From Lolium rigidum (lineage: Eukaryota > Streptophyta > Magnoliopsida > Poales > Poaceae): a DNA stretch of 64,000 bases. The stretch is from positions 89,321,276 to 89,385,275 of the forward strand of contig NC_061508.1 of NCBI RefSeq assembly GCF_022539505.1, written 5' to 3'. A program made the position numbers and the translations under genes. The notes below the pieces were generated by a model. The model did not search any database, was not told the origin of the DNA, and saw only the letters and a list, made by a program, of their open reading frames with translations. Positions within the stretch are counted from its first letter, which is position 1. The number at the start of each line of letters is the position of its first letter. Shown here in pieces: positions 32,832-42,722 of this stretch.

Positions 32832-34963
32832 ATGTCTAGCGGGGAATCTTCCTCTACTTCTTCTTCTGCCTCTTCCTCCGCTAGCCGGCGTAGCAAATCC
32901 TCCGACGGACTATCCGCCGATCTTGCCCAGATGAACACTGACTCCGGTAGCAACCATGAATCCGGTAGTTCTAGTGAGGGTTCCGGTATGGATTCCTCCG
33001 GTATCACCCGCGGGGCCTGGATGGGCTCCAACGTTACCAAATACGAGATCGACTGGCTTTACCGGTCCAGGAGGATTCCGGAAGGAGTAGCCTGCCGGCT
33101 TCCTCGCGACGAGATCGTACCGGTGCCCGAACCCGGTGAACGAGTTGTCTTTCTCGCTCACTTTGAGCGCGGCTTCGGCCTTCCAGTCTCTGGTAAGATG
33201 CCACCAGCAACGTCGTGGTAAGTTTCTCCAATCCTCTTGTAAGTTTTGCTGATGCCGGTTTGTTTCTTTCCGGATCTTGTCTATCCTCCCAGTCCCCGAG
33301 TTTCGTGTTGAGAGCGCAGCTCTTAGCGCGAAACTTAACTAGAAATGCGCAAAACCGGCATAGCCAGTCCCGAGTTACGGGTTAAGATCTTTGTTCTTAG
33401 CTCGAAACTTAACTAGAAACACGCGAAACCGGCATAGCCAGTCCCCGAGTTTCGGGTTAAGATCTTTGCTCTTAGCGCGAAACTTAATTAGAAACGCGCA
33501 AAACCAGCATAGCCAGTCCCCGAGTTTCGGGTTAAGATCTTTGTTTTTTTCCTTTCTCACAATTATCTTCCTTTGAATAGAGCACCGCTGACGCCCGGAA
33601 GCAGCTCTTCGAGGAGCTTCTGTGGGAGCATCGGGATCTTGCCGAGGCCCACAGCCACTGCCAAGGTTTGTTTCCTTCCTCTTCTTCCGGCATCTTTTCA
33701 CCGGAAACTTTTCTTCTTTCTTTGTTATTTACTAACTTTTCGCATAACAGCTATTCCGGAAGCCTCCATTGAGGCCCTCAAGGTCCAGGTTGCCGCACTC
33801 CAAGGTATCCTTTTTGTTTTCCGGTTAACCTGCTTTCTCTGCATTGTATCAGTGCAATTTTGCTAACATTTGCTTTCCGGTCCTCAGAGGAGAAGGACAA
33901 ACTTGCTCTGAAGCATCAGGAAGAGCTGAGCGCCCAGGAGATCCGCTACGGGGAGCTTAAGCGTCAATATATCCAGCTTGGTCTTGACCATGCTAACGCA
34001 CTGAAAGCTGCTGAGTCTGCTACTGAGGCCAAGCTTCATGAGGCGTTGGGGGATGCCACCAATGCCAACGTGGTGTTGCAGGCTGAGCTGGAAGAGGCCG
34101 CCAAAGAACAGAAAGCAGCCGAGGGCAAGGCCGCCAAGGCGCATAAAGCAGCCGCGGAGGAGGCCGCCAAGGCACAGAAGGCAGCTGAAGACAAGGTCGC
34201 GCGGCTGGAGGCGGAACAGAAGGAGTACGACCTTCTGGTTACGCGGACTGACGCGCTTGCCCTTCGTACGTTTTTCTTTTCCCTTTTCCGGTTTCTGCTT
34301 ATAAGCTTATTTGTTCCGGTAACATGCACTTAGCTTCTTTTCTTTGTCTTGCAGGGCTCTTTCCGGATTCCCAGACGCATGCTGTGAAGAAGGTCGAAGA
34401 GCACCGGGTTGCCCAAGGGCGCACGGATTTGGCTGCGGCCTGGGATCCCTATGACCACCTGGTTGCGCTGAACTCGCGGGTCTCCCACATGCGCTGCGTG
34501 GACCGGAACGTCTCTGACATTCCGGAGGTGGCCGCCCAGCTCTTCAGGACTCTCTGGCCTGGAGAAGTGGTGCCGGACAACTTCTCCCTCATCAGCGACC
34601 GCCTGAAAGGTGCTGGCCGAAGGATCCGGGAGTGGCAGTGTTCTGCTGCCCGTGCCGGAGCAGGCTCAGCGCGTCGCGTTGCCTGCTCCTGGTACCCGGA
34701 GCTGGACCTGGATGCCCTCATTGGCGTGCGCGAAGGAGCTCCCACCGACTTGGACCCGGTCCTTACCGCTAAGCGGCAGGATCGCGCGTACCACATCACG
34801 GAGTATGCTTGAAATGCGCACCTTCATCCCTCCCCCTCCTGATGTCAAGGACTACCTCAGCGATGAGGAAGAAGAAGACGGAGGTGAAGATGAAGGTGCC
34901 GAGGATGCGCCACCGGAAGCTCCTGAGGCCAGCGCTGCTCCCCCTGAGGCCCCTGCTGCTTGA
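32832..34963 (+). pseudogene. accessory ORF of E4, Transposase_28 domain mostly deleted, one frameshift
   Basis: ATG at 32832 begins a Ser-rich leader (MSSGESSSTSSSASS). The start of the Transposase_28 domain follows (IPEGVACRLPRDE; VVFLAHFERGFGLPVS) and breaks off there; some 200 residues present in the copy of element A are absent. Exons that fit consensus sites: 33581-33665, 33751-33804, 33888-34265 and 34355-34963. Exon 4 is a long Ala/Lys/Glu coiled coil. Exon 5 carries a conserved globular part (DLAAAWDPYDHLVALNSRV; LWPGEVVPDNFSLISDRL) and an acidic tail. An extra T at about 34811 turns EYAEMRTF into a stop, so the tail is out of frame. Splice phases across exons 4-5 agree, which supports the model. 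Not functional as it stands. Confidence 0.6.
33291..33560 (+). repeat. 74-bp tandem repeats with tract-like motif in an intron of the E4 accessory ORF
   Basis: AGTCCCCGAG (one copy AGTCCCGAG) recurs at 33291, 33366, 33440 and 33514, spacing 74-75 bp. Each is followed by GGGTTAAGATCTTTG-type and GCGAAACTTAACTAGAAA phrases. The motif is close to the complement of E4's own polypurine tract (TTAGTCCCCGAAG). Confidence 0.75.
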
Positions 34964-35673
34964 AATAAGCCTAAATGATGCTTGTAACATGTTTGTCATG
35001 TTGATCTTAAAACAGTGCCCGTTAAATTCTACCCCGGTATGCCGGGGTCTATGATGTAAGATAAAACTTATGCTTGCGGTTTGTGGTGCTACAATTTATG
35101 CCGGTGTCTTGCACACCGGTAACTTATTAAGTTATGTTGGTCTGCGACTTAGCATTTTGCTTATCGTTTTGATTTTGGTCTTGCACTGCAATGATTCCGA
35201 AATTGTTTCCGCATCCAATTCGATGCACACTTGGCTCTTGTGCTTTGGCTCTGCCTACCTTCTCTGGGCGTTTTTGGCGTATGAGCACAAAGTTCTTTTA
35301 CCAAGCAAGCACTTTCTTGAACTTAGAAATAACTCGAAATTTTTGCAAAAAACCGGTATAACCGGGGTTAGTTAAACTTTTCCGGATTGTTCTTTCCCGC
35401 TCTCCCTCTTCGCAGTTTCATGTGCTTATCCCCTACCGGTTTATCTTGCTTGCCATGAAGCCGGGTTGCGGACAGCGGCGAGTCGAAGACTCGGTAGGGT
35501 TTAGCACACTACTAAACCGGAAAGAAAAAACGTTCAATAAGCAACCGGTGAACTGAAAAAATAGACAAGTTACATGCAATCTTAGTGGGGTAGTCCCCGA
35601 GATTCATTCGAGGTTCCAACATCTTTTATTCATAGCAAATAAGGTATAAAAAGGAACTTCTTACACCACAACT
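34964..35673. other. spacer between convergent ORFs of E4
   Basis: 3' UTR-like sequence between the accessory ORF (+) and integrase (-), with scattered CCGGT motifs. No gene seen. Confidence 0.5.
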
Positions 35674-36830
35674 TCAAGAGTAGAAAGGACGCAACAAAGC
35701 TACATTCCATGGACGCTTGGTTTCCTCTCCGGACCTGTCCGCCTTTCCTTTCTTCCATTCCTGTGCATCAATCAGGTAGTAGGCATCATTGTGGAGAGCC
35801 TTGCTCACAATGAAAGGCCCTTCCCATGGCGGAGAAAGCTTGTGCCGGCCTTCAGTGCGCTGCACTAGGCGTAGCACCAGATCTCCTTCCCGGAACACCC
35901 GCGGGTTAACCTTCCGGCTGTGATAGCGTCTGAGGTTTCTGCTGGTAAATGGCTGTTCTTGCCAAGGCTAGCTCTCTTGCTTCTTCTAGCAAGTCCACAT
36001 CGTTTTCTCGAGCCTCCTTTACCTCTTCTTCGTTATAGAGTTGCACCCTTGGTGAATCATGGAGAATGTCGGTTGGTATGACCGCTTCTGCTCCATAAAC
36101 CATGAAAAATGGAGTGTATCCGGTAGACCGGTTTGGAGTTGTTCTTATACTCCACGACGACGATGGTAGCTCATCAAGCCAACACCCCGGCGATTTTTCC
36201 ACCGCATCGATGAGTCTCGGTTTGATACCGGAAAGTACCAAAGCGTTTGTTCTTTCAACTTGGCCATTGCCTTGTGGGTGGGCGACTGAGCACAAATCCA
36301 ACCGGATGTTGTTGTCTTCACAAAATCTTTTGAACTCACCTTGAGCAAAGTTTGTGCCATTGTCAGTGATAATGCAATGTGGGTATCCATACCGCAAAAT
36401 GACATCCTTTAAGAACTTGACCAGCTGTGCGCCCATCACACTTTGCGATGGGTTTCACTTCTAGCCACTTGGTGAATTTGTCCACCATAACCAAGATGTG
36501 GGTCATGTTTCCCCTTGCTGTTTTGAATGGGCCAACCATGTCTAGGCACCAAACGGCAAACGGCCAAGTTAATGGTATTGTCTTTAAGCCGGAGGCTGGG
36601 GTATGATTCTGCTTGGCGTACCTCTGGCACCCATTACATTTTCTTACTAGATCTTCCGCGTTTTCCAAAGCTGTTGGCCAATAAAACCCATGTCGGAACA
36701 CTTTTGCCACCAGCGCCCTTGACGAAGCGTGATGCCCACATTCTCCTCGGTGAATCTCCTCGAGCATTTCCTTTCCTTCTTCCGGTTCCACGCATCTTTG
36801 GAGGACACCGGTAACACTTCTCTTGTACAT
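35674..36830 (-). pseudogene. integrase of E4, frameshifted
   Basis: Three segments on the reverse strand. The first is the zinc-binding N-terminus, with HRGECGHHASSRALVAKVF and CNGC (HHCC finger) leading into the core at WCLDMVGP. The second is the core with IITDNGTNF and HPQGNGQVERTN, so all three D-D-E residues are present. The third is the C-terminal domain LSPPWEGPFIV with a YYLID strand. Frameshifts near 36437 and 35930 separate them. Integrases join element DNA ends to the target; this copy cannot make a complete enzyme. Confidence 0.75.
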
Positions 36831-38735
36831 CTCGCCAGCAACGCGTGGTATGGACTGTCTAAGTCCACCACTTCGAACTCAACGTTTTCAACCCGGCAAT
36901 TGTCACGTCCTCCAAACGACACATCCACCTGGACTTTTCCAACCGGTGCGCAGGACAAACCCGGAACGATTCCATGGAACGTCGTATGAGTTGGCTGAAG
37001 CATGTTTTCTGTTATGCCCAGCGTATGCATGGTGTGCTGGTACATTATGTTTATGCTGCTCCCATTGTCTATCAGCACCTTGCTGAACTTGACGCGAGTC
37101 GTTGGCCCCTTCATGATTGGGTCCACCACGAGAGCGTAGCCACCCGGATTCGGCATGATTTTGGGGTGGTCCCGGTATGACCATGTGAGTTCCTGATCTG
37201 ACCACAACATGTATTTTGGCACTGCCGGCATCACCGCGTTCACCTCCATGGAACGACGGCGCAGGCTTTGCTTGTCTGTCGGCTCGGTGACAAACACGAC
37301 ACAGCACACATCTGGATCCTCATAAACATTCCGGCCCAAAGGTGCCGGTGGAGGCGGTTGGCCGTGGCCCTCTCCCACCTGATTGACTTGCTGATATTGT
37401 TGCCTGTTTTGTTGAGGGTGTACCGGCAAGGCATTTGCCCCGGTAAGCGGTGGTGGTGGTGGTAGTTGTTGCTGACGCGGCATATCTTGTGGTGGTGGCA
37501 TCATTGCATTGCCCCCTTGTCCTTGGGTGTCTTTTACCGCTCCCTTTTGCATCAAGTACTTGGTCCAGGTGCAATCCTTTGTCAAGTGGTTTGACGGATG
37601 AGCCGGATTCGGCGTGTGCCACCGGCAAGGTTGATCCATGGCGGCTTCCATGGTGTATTTCGCGGGTTCTTGCCAATTCTTTTCCGGCCCCAGGGTTTCT
37701 TTTCGACCCACTGTTTCTTAGGACCTGCCCATGGCTGCGATCCGGTTCTTTGCCTCTGGCTGCCGCTAGCATCCGAGTTTTCTTGCACAGCAGCAACTTG
37801 CTGCGAGCCGTACCTTCGATCTGGGAAATCTTCCCTTCTTTTGTTGTTCCGGTTATCCCGGTATTGCTGCTGAGGCGGGTTTGACTGTTCCGGCTCAGCT
37901 TGTATCGCCGGTTGCATTGGGTCTCCCAACGCATAGTTTTCCGCCACACACATCATTTCCGCCAACGTTGTTGGCATGTTCCTCTGCAGCCTTTGCCACA
38001 AAGGCGAACCTCGCCGGCATCCTTGGCTAAACCAAGCAATGGCCTGTGCTTCTATCACTCCTTCACAAGAGTTTCTAGTGGAGTTCCACCGGGTCAGGTA
38101 ATCCCGGTCTGTTTCTTGCGGGCGCTGCACGCACAAAGCGAGCTGCTGAGGCCTGTTTGGCCTTCTGTAGGTGCTGCTGAAGTTGCTCACAAAAGCTTCC
38201 TCAAAGTCCAACCAGCCATTTATGCTTCCTTCCGACAAGTTGTTCAGCCAGATTCTTGCCGGTCCTACCAGAAACGTTGGCACGATTCTCACGGCCCAAC
38301 GCCGGTTTCCTCCTCCGGCTATGCAACCTCCGCCACCAGTGACGTATACCGCGGTCACATAATCCGCGAGCCAGTCTTCCGGCTTTGTGGTGCCATCGTA
38401 TGTTTTGGTGTCACGGGGCAACTGAAAGTTGCGAACCGGTGGTTGCTCTTTCATGATCCTTGGGCCAAAGCACTTTGGACCCGGAGGACCCTCCGCCTCA
38501 ATCATTTCAGACAGGTACACTCTGTCCAGACGGTGCCTCGCATCCCGTTCCGGCATGTTTCTTTCTCCCAACCGCTCTCCCAAAGGGTTCCGGTAAGCGG
38601 TGAGTCTTGTTGAATCAGCTTCATCGTAACGTTCCGGTACCGCGGCCCTTGCCTGCCGGTACCTTGGTGGAGGCATCTCCTCATCATCATACGCTGCCCT
38701 TGCAGCCGGATAGTTTTGCCCGGTTTCATGTCTAC
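36831..38735 (-). pseudogene. gag and protease of E4, truncated and frameshifted
   Basis: Gag on the reverse strand is open from 38676 to about 37700. A proline/arginine-rich start is followed by FQLPRDTKTYDGTTKPEDWLA, the gag core (WLNNLSEGSINGWLDFEEAF) and RPQETDRDYLTRWN. The frame shifts near 37700. The second segment carries a Pro/Gln linker and a retropepsin with VLIDNGSSINIMY and LDSPYHALL. Just after that motif the sequence jumps into integrase, so the polymerase is deleted. The N-terminal end is cut by E3 at 38736. Confidence 0.7.
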
Positions 38736-40349
38736 TGATACGTCTCCGACGTATCGAAAATTTCTTATGTTCTATGCCATATTATTGATGATACCTACAT
38801 GTTTTATGCACACTTTATGTCATATTCGTGCATTTTCCGGAACTAACCTATTAACAAGATGCCGAAGTGCCGGTTGCTTGTTTTACTGCTGTTTTTGGTT
38901 TCGAAATCCTAGTAACGAAATATTCTCGGAATTGGACGAAATCAAATCCCGAGGGCCTATTTTCTCACGAAGCTTCCAGAAGTCCGAAGGAGAGACGAAG
39001 AGGGGCCACGGAGGGGCCACACCATAAGGCGGCGCGGCCCCCCCTTGGCCGCGCGGCCCTGTGGTGTGGGGCCCCCGTGCCGCCTCTTGACCTACCCTTC
39101 CGCCTACAAATAGCCTCCGTGACGAAACCCCCAGTACCGAGAGCCACGATACGGAAAACCTTGCGAGACGCCGTCGCCGCCGATCCCATCTCGGGGGATC
39201 CAGGAGATCGCCTCCGGCACCCTGCCGGAGAGGGGAATCATCTCCCGGAGGACTCTACGCCGCCATGGTCACCTCCGGTGTGATGTGTGAGTAGTCTAGC
39301 CCTGGACTATGGGTCCATAGCAGTAGCTAGATGGTTTTCTTCTCCTCATTGTGCTTCATTGTTGGATCTTGTGAGCTGCCTAACATGATCAAGATCATCT
39401 ATCTGTAATTCTATATGTTGTGTTTGTCGGGATCCGATGGATAGAGAATACTATGTCATGTTAATTATCAAGTTATTATACATGTGTTGTTTATGATCTT
39501 GCATGCTCTCCGTTTCTAGTAGAGGCTCTGGCCAAGTTTTTACTTTTAACTCCAAGAGGGAGTACTTATGCTCGATAGTGGGTTCATGCCGCATTGACAC
39601 CTGGGACGATGACAGAAAGTTCTAAGGTTGTGTTGTGTTGTTGCCACTAGGGATAAAACATTGATGCTATGTTCGAGGATGTAGTTATTGATTACATTAC
39701 GCACCATACTTAATGCAATTGTCTGTTGCTTTGCAACTTAATACTGGAGGGGGTCGGATGATAACTCGAAGGTGGACTTTTTAGGCATAGATGCGGTTGG
39801 ATGGCGGTCTATGTACTTTGTCGTAATGCCCAATTAAATCTCACTATACTTATCATGTCATGTATGTGCATTGTTATGCCCTCTCTATTTGTCAATTGCC
39901 CGACTGTAATTTGTTCACCCAACATGCTTTTATCTTATGGGAGAGACACCTCTAGTGAACTGTGGACCCCGGTCCAATTCTCTTTCTTGAAATACAATCT
40001 CTTGCAATACTTGTTTTACTGTTTTCTCTGCAAACAATCATCTTCCACACAATACGGTTAATCCTTTGTTACAGCAAGCCGGTGAGATTGACAACCTCAA
40101 CTTGTTTCGTTGGGGCAAAGTACTTTGGTTGTGTTGTGCGGGTTCCACGTTGGCGCCGGAATCCACGGTGTTGCGCCGCACTACATCTCGCCGCCATCAA
40201 CCTTCAACGTGCTTCTTGACTCCTACTGGTCCGATTAAACCTTGGTTTCTTGCGAGGGAAACTTGCCGCTGTGCGCATCACACCTTCCTCTTGGGGTTCC
40301 CAACGGACGCGTGTCGAACGAAAAGGCAATACGTCAACCACGCGCATCA
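38736..40349 (+). repeat. 5' LTR of E3 (subtype A)
   Basis: 1614 bp, TGATACGTC to GCGCATCA. Begins with the same GATACGTC-TCC-GACGTATC hairpin. CTACAAATAG near 39104 is the likely TATA region. Confidence 0.8.
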
Positions 40350-40359
40350 AGCAAATTTC

Positions 40360-40377
40360 TGGCGCCGTTACCGGGGA
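40360..40377 (+). promoter_or_regulatory. primer-binding site of E3
   Basis: TGGCGCCGTTACCGGGGA, one mismatch from the E1 site (G to A at position 11). Confidence 0.65.
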
Positions 40378-40602
40378 GATCAAGACACGCTGCAAGGGGA
40401 GTCTCCACTTCTCAATCTCTTTACTTTGTTTTTGTCTTGCTTTATTTTATTTACTACTTTGTTTGCTGCATTATATCAAAACACAAAAAAATTAGTTGCT
40501 AGCTTTACTTTATTTGCTATCTTGTTTGCTATATCAAAAACACAAAAAAATTAGTTTACTTGTATTTACTTTATCTAGTTTGCTTTATTTACTATTGCTA
40601 AA

Positions 40603-42000
40603 ATGGCCAACCCTGAAAATACTAAGTTGTGTGACTTCACTAGCACAAACAATAATGATTTCTTATGCACACCTATTGCTCCACCTGCTACTACGGCGAG
40701 AATTCTTTGAAATTAAACCTGCTTTACTTAATCTTGTTATGCGAGAGCAATTTTGCAGTGTTAGTTACGATGATGCTTGCTGCCCATCTCAATAATTTTG
40801 TTGAACTATGTGAAATGCAAAAGTATAAAGATGTAGATGGTGACATTATAAAATTAAAATTGTTTCCTTTCTCATTAAGAGGAAGAGCTAAAGATTGGTT
40901 GCTATCTCTGCCTAAGAATAGTATTGATTCCTGGACTAAATGCAAGGATGCTTTTATTGGTAGATATTATCCCCCTGCTAAAATTATATCTTTGAGGAGT
41001 AGCATAATGAATATTAAACAGTTGGATAATGAACATGTTGCTCAAGCTTGGGAAAGAATGAAATCTCTAGTTAAAAATTTCCCAACCCGTGGACTGACTA
41101 CTTGGATGATCATCCAAACCTTCTATGCAGGACTAAATTTTTCTTCGCGGAATTTATTGGATTCAGCTGCTGGAGGTACCTTTATGTCCATCACTCTTGG
41201 TGAAGCAACAAAGCTTCTTGATAATATGATGGTTAATTACTGCTGAATGGCACACGGAAAGAGCTCCACAAGGTAAGAAGGTAAACTCTCGTTGAAGAAT
41301 CCTCTTCCTTGAATGATAAGGTTGATGCTATTATGTCTATGCTTGCGAATGATAGGACTAATGTTGATCCTAATAATGTTCCATTAGCTTCATTGGTTGC
41401 ACAAGAAGAACATGTTGATGTAAACTTCATTAAAAATAATAATTTCAACAACAATGCTTATCGGAACAATTCTAGTAATAACTATAGGCCATATCCTTAT
41501 AATAATGGTAACGGTTATGCTAATTCTTATGGGAATTCTTACAACAATAATAGGAATACACCCCCTGGACTTGAGGCCATGCTTAAAGAATTTATTAGTA
41601 CACAAAGCTGCCTTTAACAAATGCTGTTGAGGAAAAGCTCAATAAAATTGATATTCTTGTTTCTAGAGTTGATAGTCTTGCCTCCGATGTTGATCTTTTG
41701 AAATCGAAAGTTATGCCTAATAGGGATATTGAAAATAAAATTGTTACTACAGCAAATGCCATCCAAGTTAGAATTAATGAGAATATAAGATTAATGGCTG
41801 AACTGCGTGCTAGGTGGGATAGAGAAGAAAATGAAAAACTAGCTAAAAAGGAAAATGTAGCTAAAGTTTGGACTATTACCACCACTAGCAATGCTAATGA
41901 TTCATATGTTGCTGCACCTCCTACTATCCATGATAAAATAATTGGTGTTGGTAAAGCTTCTACTCCTAGTGCAAAGCGCGCAAAATTACTGAGCTGCTAA
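40603..42000 (+). pseudogene. gag-like region of E3, multiply frameshifted
   Basis: ATG at 40603 starts the same protein as in E1, but an extra G near 40697 brings an early stop. The gag core then continues in other frames (ELCEMQKYKDVDGDIIKLKL; AQAWERMKSLVKN) to 41246. An Asn-rich linker (41309-41617) and a coiled-coil part (41698-42000) follow. Breaks lie near 40697, 40776, 41245 and 41620. Non-functional. Confidence 0.7.
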
Positions 42001-42089
42001 AGCTGTCTGAAGCTGCTTGTGATAAAGCTGCTGAAATTTTTTCCAACCTTGGGGATGATAATCCCATTGCTTTAGATTGTAATGATTTA

Positions 42090-42722
42090 GATTTTGATGA
42101 TTGCCACATCTCTGAAGTTATAAAGTTCTTACAAAAACTTGCTAAAAGTCCCAATGCTAGTGCTATAAATTTGGCTTTCACAAAACATATTACAAATGCT
42201 CTCATAAAAGCTAGAGAAGAGAAACTAAAACTTGAAACTTCTATTCCTAGAAAGCTAGAGGATGGTTGGGAGCCCATCATTAAAATGAGAATCAAAGATT
42301 TTGATTGTAATGCTTTATGTGATCTTGGTGCAAGTATTTCTGTTATGCCTAAAAAAGTCTATGATATGCTTGACTTGCCACCATTGAAGAATTGTTATTT
42401 GGATGTTAATCTCGCTGATAATGCTAAAAAGAAACCTTTGGGGAAAGTTGATAATGTTCATATTATGGTTAACAATAACCTTGTCCCCGTTGATTTTGTT
42501 GTCTTGGATATTGAATGCAATGCATCTTGCCCCATTATATTGGGAAGACCTTTTCTTCGAACCGTTGGTGCTACTATTGATATGAAGGAAGGTAATATTA
42601 AATATCAATTTCCTCTCAAGAAAGGTATGGAACACTTCCCTAGAAAGAGAATGAAGTTACCTTATGATTCTATTATTAGAACAAATTATGATGTTGATGC
42701 TTCATCTCTTGATGTTACTTGA
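42090..42722 (+). CDS. retropepsin-type protease of E3
   Basis: Open frame colinear with that of E1 (about 90% identical by eye). The same active site, ALCDLGASISVMP, and the same PIILGRPFLRTVGATID are present. It ends in LDVT where E1 ends LDNT. The start codon is unclear; the frame is entered from the decayed gag upstream. The protease frame stays open in both E1 and E3 while gag is broken in both. Confidence 0.65.
   Translation, partial: DFDDCHISEVIKFLQKLAKSPNASAINLAFTKHITNALIKAREEKLKLETSIPRKLEDGWEPIIKMRIKDFDCNALCDLGASISVMPKKVYDMLDLPPLKNCYLDVNLADNAKKKPLGKVDNVHIMVNNNLVPVDFVVLDIECNASCPIILGRPFLRTVGATIDMKEGNIKYQFPLKKGMEHFPRKRMKLPYDSIIRTNYDVDASSLDVT

Larger units (their letters stand above)
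31163..38735 (-). mobile_element. E4: Tat-lineage Gypsy element, RT/RNase H deleted
   Basis: Reverse element. From right to left: gag (truncated at 38735 by E3), protease, integrase, a spacer, then a split accessory ORF on the + strand and the 3' LTR. The layout is the same as in element A. The protease coding sequence runs directly into the integrase N-terminus at about 36830, so the whole reverse transcriptase and RNase H are missing. gag, protease and integrase also carry frameshifts. Confidence 0.75.
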
